A stretch of DNA of 64,000 bases from Leptodontidium sp. MPI-SDFR-AT-0119. Its lineage: Eukaryota; Ascomycota; Leotiomycetes; Helotiales; Leptodontidiaceae. The notes beneath the pieces are model-generated. The model saw nothing but the letters and a program-made list of their open reading frames with translations, had not been told where the DNA came from and made no database searches. Made by a program: the position numbers and the translations under genes. The DNA is taken from assembly GCA_020726505.1 (NCBI GenBank), contig JAHLEZ010000012.1, forward strand, positions 930,001-994,000, given 5' to 3'. Numbering within the stretch: position 1 is the first letter of the stretch; every line of letters starts with the position of its first letter. Below, piece after piece: positions 38,637-48,966 of the stretch.

Positions 38637-39522
38637 ATTTTGCTGCTTTGCATTTTCTAATTATATCTCGATACCCGCCAGTGCAGTATCAGTGTTGTTC
38701 CAAACTTGTGGTTACTTCGTCACGGTAACTCTGCCCTGGTGTCACAACGAGACGGCACGACTCAGATCTGACGGATCACCAGAATCCTTCTAGAACCAGC
38801 TCAGGAAGGCTGGCCCACAGACATCTGTCCAGGTCTGCGGTCCCATCCATCCCAGTCCATCCCAATCCATCAGCCCTTCCTTATCCAACCGAGGAACACG
38901 GGCTGTTGGCGATCCGGGCATTTTGGTGTCTGATCTCCAGCCAGGTCTAAGAGGGAAGACTGGGATGTGTTGTCACAGATCTGGAAGCTCGACTCGGCTG
39001 GTCACTTTCATAAGGTTTTTGCAACCCCCATTCTTCCTGACTCCGGGGAGGGCGGGAAGGCCGCTTTTCTGTTACCCGTCCCGGCAGAAATCAATCTCGA
39101 ACCCTTTAACTTTCTGTTCTGCATTTCTGACAGCAAGATGCACTAGCGTACCGCACTTTACTACCCCTCGGCATGAATTTGATTCTTTTGACCTTCTTTG
39201 TTGACATTAGCGTACCGCCCTGTCCTTTAAATGCGTTTCTGGCGGTACTTTATACTGCCCAATGGATTTTATGATTGTTCTCGCAAGAATGGAAGCGGAC
39301 TAAGTTCAGCAACTTGTCATGTACCCATGTACCGCGGAGCTACATCTCAAAATTCACCAGCAATGTGGGGGTCTATTCATGGTGCGTGGGTTGATTATCC
39401 ATTCTTCATAATTTCCTCGAAATTTTGCCTCATCTCCGAAGACTCGTCATCTTCTTGTTTCTTTTATCGTTGTCCTCTCGGTCGATCTCGGAAGCCGTTC
39501 CTGGTCCTTTTATGCAATCTTC

Positions 39523-39523
39523 G

Positions 39524-39556
<33 letters not shown>
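39523..39556. repeat. (GTT)11 microsatellite
   Basis: About eleven perfect GTT units, the longest trinucleotide array in the window. Confidence 0.95.
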
Positions 39557-39557
<1 letters not shown>

Positions 39558-40205
39558 GGTAGACTTACCTACCTGCCTAACTATCTAGGTACGTATCCTG
39601 GATCAAGAAATGATGCTCGTTTCATTCGATGGTCTTCAATTGAGGCCGTCCAATATCAGATAAAGAGAACTGCTTGTTCGTCAAATAGCCCAGTAGTGAG
39701 CATTGGATAAAGAGAGTACCTACATCTTCCCAAGCCGAACTTTATTATATTAGTTCTCCTCCAACCGCTGAGCGGGATGACCACTCGGACGTCTCTCCGA
39801 ATCCGAATCATATTAGCCCTAAGCGCCCCTTCACTGCAGGACCCACTGATATATTCCTTACCAAACTCAAGGCTTCTTTAATGGCAGTATGATCAGTACT
39901 GTATGGCCTATATCAACGTCTTCGTCACAATGAGGTAAGTATGCACGAAGATATCGCAGCAAAGAGAAACCCTCAAATCAATTTGCAATGCAGCAGCTGG
40001 GTCTCTTTCCACAAAATGATCACAAATCAAAAAATGTATGTATGTACAAGAATAGAGTCCAAAGCACCAGGCTACAAGCCTTCCAGTCAAATCTAGCAAC
40101 ATGCCACGCCATGCAATTCTTGCTTTTTTTTTCTCTCCCAACACCCCAACCATCTTCCAACTCTCAGCACTATCACCAGCGAGACCATCTATCTATTCCC
40201 ACAAT

Positions 40206-41601
40206 CTAAGCAGGAGCCGTGAACGTCGATCCAAGCGGCCCAATCTTGATGTTCGAAAAGATGACCTGCGAGGTCGCAGCCGACGCCTCAACATCAGCCG
40301 GGACACCGGACGTAGTAGCACAAGCACCCCTCGCAACACCCGGCGTAGCCGCGTCCTTATCAAGCGGATAATTGCTATCAAGCCAGAGCATGTTCGCCGC
40401 ATAATCGTCCCAGATACTCATCACAAGTACCATGCCCTTGGAGAAAGCCTCACCCATAGTAGCCATGCCGCCGTTGGTGCCGAAGTAGTCGGTGTCTCCA
40501 AAAGCGGTCTTCTGAGCAGTGCAGAAGGAGTCCGTGACCGAGTTTCCAGTTACGCCTGCGATATCTGAGTTTGGTTGTGCGTATGTGACGCCGTTTTGGA
40601 CGTAGAAGCGCTTGATTTCGGACAGGGTGCCAGTGGTTGTGCCGTCCGCGGTGATGAATTGCGTCACGACTGTTACGGGCTTGCTGGTGTCGATTGTCTT
40701 GCCGACGCCGAAGAAAGATGTGTTGCCCATACGGTATGGGTTGAAATCGCAGCCATCAGCGTCACAGAGACCGGTGTTACGAGTACAGTCGTCGCCGGTA
40801 CACATAGTTGGTTCGTTGACTTTGCAGGAGTGAGGTGTCACGGCGTTGGCCATGGAGTTGGCTTCCCAGACATCCATCTCTGAACAACAGCTACCCATGT
40901 TTCCTTTGCCGGAGTTGGCACTGTTGGAATCAGGTACCCAGCCTTCAGAGTTTGCCTATGGAAAGGTTAGTAAATTCCACTTCATTGTGGAGTTTTCAAC
41001 CTACACTGCCATTGATGAACTTCAAATCCCTTGGGCATTGGGCATCACAATATCCAGTTCCATACTTCGCACCAGCCTTGTTGGTTGTGGACATCCCACC
41101 ATCCGCCGCCATAGGCACAAAATAAAGCGCGCCATTCAAACCACAAGGAAGTTTTGAGACATCGACATCGAACGTGAATTCCTGGCCCAACAACTCAAAC
41201 TTCTTGTACGTAGTCTCGGAGTCCATGAGATAGGTCCGCGAGCCAACATTACTACCGGTGACGAACTTCAAGGTCAGAGCATTGCCAGCGGTAGTGATGC
41301 CGTACGTTCCAGAATAATCCGCGCCGTCGACAGCACAGTTAGCTACGCATGTAGCGGAGTCCGGGCAAAGTGTTGCGTCCCAGGTGTTGCCTGTGTAGCA
41401 GTTTGTGGAGCCAGAGGTCGAGTGTGCCCATCTCCAGTTGGCATCCAGAACGACCTGGTCATTTTCTGTGCTGCAGCCTGTGCTGGTACATGTTGAGATG
41501 GTAAGAGCAGGATGGGTTTCTGCTTTGAGTGTGCCGACTTGCTGAGCACCCGCTCTGGCAAGGAAGGACGAGATAGCGAGCGCTGCTGCTGCGGATATCA
41601 T
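40206..41601 (-). CDS. Secreted GH7 cellobiohydrolase/endoglucanase, no CBM
   Basis: Glycoside hydrolase family 7 enzyme, secreted to cut cellulose. Exons 41601-41005 and 40955-40206 (phase 0, GT-AG) give 448 aa. A signal peptide is visible ([19 protein letters not shown], then QQ, the usual GH7 mature start). Conserved family segments follow: [44 protein letters not shown]. The catalytic motif EMDVWE is intact, with Glu225 as nucleophile, Asp227, and Glu230 as acid/base. The many cysteines ([23 protein letters not shown]) fit the nine to ten disulfides of cellobiohydrolases. [20 protein letters not shown] and YPLD are typical of Cbh1. The protein stops right after the catalytic domain ([11 protein letters not shown]), so there is no linker or CBM1. 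The long disulfide-rich loops favour cellobiohydrolase over endoglucanase. Confidence 0.95.
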
Positions 41602-41728
41602 ACTGAATGTACTGTGTTTTTGAAAAGAATGTGGATTGGAAAAGAGTGAGAAGGTACAAGCTTGCTTGTTCGTAATGAATGAGGATAGAAAGAAAAAGAA
41701 GGTCGAGATGGAGGCTTTTGTACTTGAA

Positions 41729-41734
41729 TATATA
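41729..41734 (-). promoter_or_regulatory. TATA box of GH7 gene
   Basis: TATATA lies about 130 bases before the GH7 ATG, in a position usual for fungal cellulase genes. Confidence 0.5.
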
Positions 41735-42128
41735 CTTACAAACCTTCGTCCCAAGTACGGGGGAATCTGGTCATCAGGTCCATCAGACTTTTGTTTCTCT
41801 TTGACATCACCACACTCTAATCGCAACTGATCATCTCCTTGCAGACCGCAGCATCAAGGAGCACACGAATATCAACTGGTGGAATAACCCTCGATCATTC
41901 TCGCCTAACCGAGAAGGGGCTTCCCTCCAATCCCATGAATTGTTTGCCAATGCCCTCACCCTTTCATTCCACCAAAAACAACAAACTGCCGACTCTGTAT
42001 ATTAAAGAATAGTTTTATAGGCCCGCAGAGCCGAAAACTCCTACATCTCGGTTGGCGGAATGTTCGAAACAGATGCTCAAAGAACGTTTAAGTAAAATTG
42101 TGACAAACTGTAATGCCAAACCGCGCGT

Positions 42129-42175
42129 CCCCAGGATCTTCACTGCCGACGAGGGCAAATCTTGGGGATGCGGGG
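42129..42175. promoter_or_regulatory. Two CreA-type (SYGGRG) sites upstream of GH7
   Basis: CTGGGG on the minus strand at 42134-42129 and GCGGGG on the plus strand at 42170-42175 match the carbon-repressor consensus, about 550 bases before the ATG. Such six-base sites are common by chance. Confidence 0.35.
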
Positions 42176-43037
42176 GATGCCAGCCCTCTAATGAGCTCGC
42201 TTAGGGTGGAAGCATTCCTCCGTTATCACTTGAAAGCTTGCAGACTCTTTCTTTTATTGCCTATTGCCGGATAAAGAGTACTTTGAAGATAGAAATCGAC
42301 AAGTAACCGTACTTCTGACGAGATGGATGACATCCCAATTGTTTTGTTAGCCAATTCACAGTTTGTGGAAACATTTTTCCAACTTCCAGGGGGATGAGAT
42401 GTAGATCTTCCAATAAGTACAAGCATTCCTTGGAGTGGGGTACGGCCAGGTGCGCTGGTGTGTTTCGTTTTTACTGTCTCCTTGAAAACATTCAAAACCG
42501 CTAGCGAGGATCAAGGCTTTCTTTCTCAATGCATACACCCGAGTCTCGGATTCCGGGGAAGAAGCCTACAGCAAAGTTTTGAAGAAGCCTTGAGATAAAG
42601 ATAGGAAGCTAGACGCTGTCCGTCTTAAACTGCTTCTGTCTGATAAGGTGATATCCGTCAGACAGGTGCTCAAGGTAAAACAGGTCGCATCAACACTTGA
42701 GATGAACTTGCTCCCTCAAGCTCACTGCTATGCCTGGATTTTACTTTCATCCTCACCTCGAAAATCATTTACAAACACTGCCCTCTTGGACACACGAAGG
42801 GAATTGATTGCATTCCGATTGGGAGAAAAACCAAGGAAAACTCCGTCGGAGCAAGTATTTCCGCTTCCGTAATCATACAAGTGTGATATCTTCGAGAGAT
42901 GACCTGCTTGAATTCCTGCCTATATGAGCGTGACTGCTCGGAGACAAGTTGGCAACTCCGCATCCAACGCCATGAAAATGCTCATCTCTGTCCCAAAACT
43001 CCAGCGCTATGTAACGAATGGAAGGAAACGAGGACAA

Positions 43038-44042
43038 TCAGGAGACCATCAGACTTTCTAAAGTGTGGGTAACTTCTGGCACAAGATGAGCTATCTGGTT
43101 GGGATCACGTAAAGCTGTTGTGATGTCGTTTGGTAGCCTGCCGGATGAAATTAGACCCTGAATATTATGTTAGTAAATAGCTAAATGGCGAGCCTTGAAT
43201 GGAGAGGGGGGTTTCAAGAATCCAGACAAGTATGTACCACAGCTGGCAGATATATGTTAAAAATCTCAGAACTTACCTGCTTGACTTTGTCAAACTTCTC
43301 TTCTTTCTCTGTATAATCCCTGATAACCTTGCCTGTATTGAAGTCCACATAGATCCTAGTATCTCGAATTCTGATCAAGACTTGGTCTAGTCTCATGAAA
43401 AGTCGACACAGCAAAAGCATACGGTCTGGCATAACTCGCAATTTGCAGGAGACGATAGAAATGCCGTTATCATCAAGCTCGCTTTCGTAAAGCACGACTT
43501 CCTCGAAGAACAGGATGGGATCAGGGCGCTTCAACAGCTCAATTGGAATTGGCTCTGCGTTATCTTTTTGCGATTCGAATTGCTTGCCGTTGGTTATCGT
43601 GCCCTTGTAGTCTGTTGTATACGACCAGTCAAATGGCTTCACTACCTCCTTGATGCCTTCATGTGTCTTTTCTCTGTGACAAGTCAGAAAATATTCTGCA
43701 CCACTTTGGTAGACCCACGTACCTGCTGCTAGACCACTCTTGCGAGTACGCAACCTTCAGCATATTCTTGTCCGTCTTATCCACCCGATCCAGTGCGTCA
43801 TACGCATTGAACTCCAACCGCCATCCGCTCGCCATATGTTCGATCGAGACCATATTGTCGCCGAATATCATTTCTGGTACTGGAATGCCCAGCGTCTTCG
43901 ACATCTCATCAATGGGTCCAGATTTCGAGATGGGGAGCTTTCGTGCGCAAATCTTGAAGCCCTTTTGGCGATGCGACACGGTGGAACTTTCTTTGGCGTC
44001 TGGTGTTGGGTACATCTCGTTGATGGGGCCGTTGAACGCCAT
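43038..44042 (-). CDS. TIP41: TIP41-like PP2A regulator
   Basis: Tip41/TIPRL family protein. In yeast it binds Tap42 and modulates type 2A phosphatases under TOR control; human TIPRL binds PP2A catalytic subunits. Exons in coding order: 44042-43723, 43673-43277, 43157-43038, giving 278 aa, the usual length. Conserved segments are GWRLEFNAYDALDRVD, KPFDWSYTTDYKGT, IPIELLKRPDPILFFEEVVLYESEL, DNGISIVSCKLRVMPDRMLLLCR and the strand pair IRIRDTRIYVDF with VIRDYTEKEE. The third exon was found by hand: after a GTAAGT donor and a TTCAG acceptor it reads GLISSGRLPNDITTALRDPN and ends in LESLMVS. Introns are GT-AG. It is divergent from the Aurora kinase gene, with 380 bases between the two ATGs. Confidence 0.93.
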
Positions 44043-44422
44043 CTTTGGTGAAGGTTCCGCTGGCTAAGAGTCTGTGTTGGAAGGTATTTCCAAGTACCTA
44101 TAAAGTCGCGATTGAGGTTTGTTGAATTTTGGGTCTCAGCTCTTCCAGCTTTGAGGTGTTGGTCTGGTGGGGCGAGGCAAGCTGGAGCGCGGGGAAGGAG
44201 AGGGAGGAGCTCGAGCTCTCAGTTTCAAAGTGCTGCCCGGCCAACCACTACTAGCGCGACTTGGCAAACAAGCTCGAAGCTGCATCAGATCCAAACATCC
44301 AGACTTGATGTTGAGTTGAACAAGTCCTCACTCATACTAACCTATAGCACGCGCAGCACCCCCCAACTGACAAACCGGATCCAACAATAGAGTCATTTCC
44401 AATTGACTCGAAGTTCTCCTCA
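44043..44422. promoter_or_regulatory. Divergent promoter TIP41/Aurora
   Basis: The 380 bases between the two start codons must hold both promoters. No gene or clear motif is seen. Confidence 0.5.
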
Positions 44423-45731
44423 ATGACTACCCGTGTCCTCGAATCGCGCTTCGAGCGCATGTCAGTCAACGACGAGAACGATCCTGGCGATGGAAGCAAG
44501 TACCAAAAGTCCAAGGTACTTGAAATAATCTTTGACTTATTTACTTCAACTAACACATGAAGATGACTACATCCACAACCTCGTCCTCCCAATTATCGCA
44601 AAATGCGAGTCGAGCTAATCTTCTCAAAATCGCCCTTCAGAACCAAAACACAACCAGCACAATAGTCACTGTTCCTTCCCAGGCAGCACAATGGCGGGCA
44701 TCAAACATGCAGAATGGCTCGCCACCAAGAAAAGGGGCCGGCTCCTCTAGAGGATCCGAGGAAGTGATCAAGCTCGAGCGCAAATCGAATCCGATGTATG
44801 AGCAACCTGCACCCCCGAAACAGTTTCATCTGGGCATGTTTGAAATTGGCAGGCCCTTAGGAAAAGGGAAGTTTGGCCGTGTTTACCTTGCAAGGGAGCG
44901 TAGCTCTGGATTTGTTTGTGCGCTGAAAGTACTGCACAAGAACGAGATCCAGCAAGGAAAGGTCGAGAAGCAGGTTCGGAGAGAGATTGAGATTCAAAGC
45001 AATCTTCGCCACCCGAATATTCTTCAACTATACGGACACTTTCACGACAGCAAGAGAATATTTTTGATTCTCGAGTTTGCTGGGAAGGGAGAGTTGTATA
45101 AACATCTTCGTCGGGAAAACCGTTTCCCCGAATGGAAAGCAGCCCAGTACATCGCTCAGATGGCAGCGGCCTTGAAGTTCCTCCACAAAAAGCATGTGAT
45201 GCATCGAGATATCAAACCGGAGAATATTTTGGTCGGCATACACGGCGAGATCAAGATATCCGATTTCGGCTGGAGTGTTCATGCGCCAAACAACAGGAGA
45301 AACACTATGTGTGGAACTCTAGACTACCTGCCACCCGAGATGATCAAGCCAGGAAGCCAGGACAACTACTACACGGAGAAGGTTGATCTATGGAGTTTGG
45401 GTGTCTTGACGTATGAGTTCCTGGTTGGAGAAGCGCCATTTGAAGATACTCCAGTGATGACCCAGAGGCGGATCGCGAGGGGGGAAATGACCGTACCCAG
45501 TTTTGTGAGCCCAGAAGCAAGGGATTTGATCAAGAGAGTAAGTGTTACTATTGCAATTCAACAAGTCTCGCTAATCAGCCACAGCTTCTCGTCCTAGATC
45601 CCGAAAAGCGAATTCCACTGGATCAAGTTCAAAAGCACCCTTGGATCATTAAGCACTGTGTGAAGGGTGAACGAGCGAGCATGCGGGACTCAAAGTCAAC
45701 TGGAAGTAAAACATCAGAGCGTGAGGACTGA
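44423..45731 (+). CDS. IPL1: Aurora kinase (Ipl1/Ark1-type)
   Basis: Serine/threonine kinase of the chromosomal passenger complex, which corrects kinetochore-microtubule attachment. Exons 44423-44515, 44563-45537 and 45585-45731 encode 404 aa; phases agree. Kinase landmarks in order: glycine loop [12 protein letters not shown], catalytic Lys in [42 protein letters not shown], then the Aurora activation loop [14 protein letters not shown] with the phospho-Thr in NTMCGT. The C-terminal lobe continues [21 protein letters not shown]. The N-terminus is short and polar with [13 protein letters not shown], similar to other fungal Auroras. The first intron is only 47 bases and its acceptor is GAAG with a CTAAC branch site ten bases earlier. 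Fungi usually have one Aurora, so this is likely the essential copy. Confidence 0.95.
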
Positions 45732-45927
45732 ATAACGAATTAATGACCTGAGATTGGCGTTTTGGGGGGCTGGGGTGCATAACGTATCATACAAGATGGA
45801 TGGGCATGATTTCTTTTGGGAGTCGGAGATCATTATATTCCTGTACGCCTACGCTGAACAATATAATCATGACAAGCATCTGTTGCCTCTAGTGTTCTAC
45901 ATGTTGATACAACCCTCTATCCCAATT

Positions 45928-46715
45928 CTATCTGTAAATGCCATCGAACGGCCGGGTATCCGCGAAGCAAGAATCCCACACTTCATTGACCACCTTCACC
46001 GCCTGGATATCGTCTTTACAAGACGGTCTGTTCATCACTGATCTCACTGCCCTCGACCTTACACAGTTCTGATGTTGTTGTGTAAGAGTCCAGTTGTTCC
46101 TTGTCCAAAATTCTCTCATCCACCTACACTCTCCACTCAAACTCGATGCCCGAATCTATTTCCAATTAGCCCGTCTTCGCAAGTCCCCCACAGCCTGACC
46201 AAACTCACCTCCGTACAAGCCGCATGCCTCAAATCAGCCCAATCAACCTTCCACCTCAAATGATCCCACGCATGCACCATCTCATGCGCCAACGTATCCT
46301 CCAAATGTTTCCTATCTCTCATCTCATTCGCGCAGATCAAAATGCCATGATCAGGGCTAAACCCTCCACCCTGCCTAACCCAATTTCCTTTCTCATCCTT
46401 CCTCGTCGGACACCTTCTGCAAATGACATTCCCAGCATGCAGATCTCCATTCAGAGCCTCGATGTTCTTCTTCATGAATATAACCGTCGGCGAGTACTGG
46501 AAGCACCAATCCCGCCACTCGTCGCACTTCTTACAGTCGGCTGCCTCATTGCGGATGTATGCTGCTTCGCGGAACTCGTGCTGCCCTTCTGTAGTCATTC
46601 GCCCCGTGAGTATGTTCCAGTAATTGCTCCATTTCGCTGTTGGGTCGTAGCCTGTCTTCACGGGATCGTTCGTGGTTGTATTTGCGGCGGGTGCCTTGGG
46701 GGCGTCTTCTGCCAT
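45928..46715 (-). CDS. ATP23: ATP23 mitochondrial intermembrane-space metalloprotease
   Basis: Atp23 processes the F0 ATP-synthase subunit Atp6 and helps its assembly at the mitochondrial inner membrane. Exons 46715-46209 and 46155-45928 give 244 aa, close to yeast (227 aa). The zinc protease motif is HEMVH (His144-His148) in [18 protein letters not shown], followed by [25 protein letters not shown] and [10 protein letters not shown]; many paired cysteines (CKKC, CRRC) fit import by the Mia40 disulfide relay. The intron joins TE to IRASS and is GT-AG. The start at 46715 gives the family-like N-terminus; the frame is open further to an ATG at 46925, which would add 70 Ser/Pro-rich residues. 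It converges with the Aurora gene (196 bases apart) and diverges from PRO1. Confidence 0.93.
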
Positions 46716-47014
46716 CGTGACGGCTGCGAGGCTCACTGGATTGATCGAGGGGGGGGTTCGGGCGTAGATTGGAATTGGTGTAGAGAAAAGGGCGTTGGAG
46801 GGCGTGTTTGGTGTTGACTTTTTCTGGGGGTTGAAGCTTGAGCCAATTAGGGGAGCATGATGACAAGGCTGTGATTCTGCCGATTTCGCAGCTAAAAAGA
46901 GTGAGGACCCGACGAGTCGACTCATCCAAACATTAAATACCCATGACCGCTCTCTTTGTCCTTTTTCATGATCTTTCTACAATTTGATCTTTCTGAATGT
47001 GATATTAGATTGTA

Positions 47015-48605
47015 ATGCAACTCAAGATGAAGGCTCCTAAACCATTGACAATTGTCATAAAACTCGGTGAGTATTTTCATCAAAATGCTTGTCACACAAT
47101 GGAACTCATGCTGATGGATTTCTGCAGGAACTAGCTCTATTGTGGATGAGAAGACTCACGAACCTCTACTTTCCATCTTGACTCTCATTGTTGAGACGGC
47201 CGTAAAGCTTCACAAAGATGGCCACAAAATCATTATTGTGTCTTCCGGGGCTATTGGGGTGGGTCTGAGGAGAATGGATCTTGACAAGAGACCAAAACAT
47301 CTTCCACGAATTCAAGTACGTGCATCTCATCCTCCTTCTCCGGGAGATATTTATTGACAAATCGTTCAGGCTTTAGCAGCTATTGGACAATGTCGACTGA
47401 TAAGTCTATGGGATAGCTTGTTTGGCCATCTACGTCAACCAATTGCCCAAATCCTTCTCACCAGAAATGATATCGCAGATGTAAGTCACTTCTCTCAAAG
47501 TAAAGGAGTTCAAATCTAATAAAATCCAGCGCACACAATATCTCAATGCACAGAACACATTTGCAGAGCTCCTCGAGATGGGCGTCATCCCCATTGTGAA
47601 CGAGAACGACACCATCGCTGTCACGGAAATCAAATTCGGAGACAATGACACATTATCAGCCATCACAGCAGCAATGGTGCACGCAGATTATCTCTTCCTC
47701 ATGACAGACGTTGATTGTCTCTACGACAAGAATCCTAGAACCAACCCCGATGCCCAGGCTATCGAAGTAGTAGAAGACATCAGTGCTTTACAAGCAGACG
47801 GTAAATCTCTCTTCACCTCTACCCTACTCCAAATTATCAATCTAGCCATCCGGAACTAACTTATCCCCCAGTATCCAGCGCAGGCTCAGCCCTAGGCACA
47901 GGCGGCATGTCCACCAAAATCGTAGCCGCACGCCTCGCAACCTCAGCAGGCGTAACAACAGTAATAACGCGCTCCTCCAACCCAGGCAACATAGTCAACA
48001 TAGTGCGGTACGTGCAGAACCTGAAAGCCGCCACTGGATCACTCCCCTCCACTCCTCCGTCTGGCAAGATCGTGCAGTCGGCATCTGGGTCGCTCGATGA
48101 GCCACTTGCGAGATCAACTGCGGAGTTGGACTTGGCTGTTGCCGCACCATTACATACGCGCTTCATCCCATCGTCGCAGCCTATTCGGGATAGGTATTTC
48201 TGGCTTTTGCATGGACTGGCTCCGCATGGAACAGTGTATATCGATACTGGTGCGCACCGAGCTCTGTCGAATAAAGCCGGACTACTTCCTGTGGGCGTGG
48301 TAGATGTCGAAGGAACGTTCGCGCAGCAAGAAGCCGTCCGTCTCGTTGTCGTTGACAGGGTCCCCAAAGCAACGCCTCAAGCTGGTGGACTAGCACCGAA
48401 GTTGTGGGAAGGTCCTGGGATGGAGGTTGGGAGAGCTCTGGTTAATTACAGTGCGGCGGAAATCATGCGGATTAAAGGCGTCAGGAGTAGTGAGATCCAA
48501 GGGCTATTGGGGTATGCAGAGAGTGAGTACGTCGCTCTGAGGGAGAACATCAGTTTCTTTGTTAGGGAGAGTAGACCAGTTACTCCGAGTCTCGAGCTTA
48601 GATAG
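47015..48605 (+). CDS. PRO1: Glutamate 5-kinase (proline biosynthesis)
   Basis: Phosphorylates glutamate to glutamyl 5-phosphate, the first step of proline synthesis. Exons 47015-47066, 47128-47315, 47370-47480, 47530-47800 and 47872-48605 give 451 aa; all introns are GT-AG. The amino-acid-kinase fold shows IVIKLGTSSIV at the N-terminus, [13 protein letters not shown], the glutamate-site [27 protein letters not shown] and [12 protein letters not shown]. After about residue 300 the C-terminal PUA domain follows (AVALSNK-like [28 protein letters not shown]). A low-complexity insert sits between the two domains near residues 255-275. The start could also be the in-frame Met five codons later. 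Feedback by proline is expected for the family but cannot be seen here. Confidence 0.95.
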
Positions 48606-48966
48606 AAATTGCTGCTGCTGGGTGCGTTTGGCGTTATAGGCGTTTGGACATGATGGAGGTGGCGTTCAGACTGTTGGAGTACTTGCCCAAAAGTCACTTT
48701 TAGAATGATGAGAGGGATAGTTTAAAATCTTGTTTCTTTCCGCTCTCCGTTTGCAAACCTGTAAACAATAGAGCTTCACCATAAGCCAATGAAGCAAGTC
48801 AATCGAGTAACCTGACTCCTCAAAAGCAAGCGACGCCTGGTAACCCGCCCATTTGAAACTCCAGCCATCCAAGGCGTGCAACCATACCCTCCTTCCTCAT
48901 CCTTCAATTCACTCGTAACAGGTCTGAAACCAGATAACATCTAACTCGGGTAGAATCAACGATCAA
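48606..48966. other. Short convergent intergenic region
   Basis: 3' flanks of PRO1 and of the gene at 48967-50784. Nothing else is seen. Confidence 0.6.

Larger units (their letters stand above)
36390..40205. other. 3.8-kb gap with many simple repeats
   Basis: It holds the STE23 upstream region (open in the STE23 frame to 36935) and the GH7 3' flank. No further gene is supported. Tandem repeats of four to eight bases are frequent from 37.1 to 39.6 kb. Confidence 0.5.
41602..43037. other. Intergenic region upstream of GH7
   Basis: This holds the GH7 promoter (minus strand) and the TIP41 3' flank. No other gene is supported. Confidence 0.55.
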
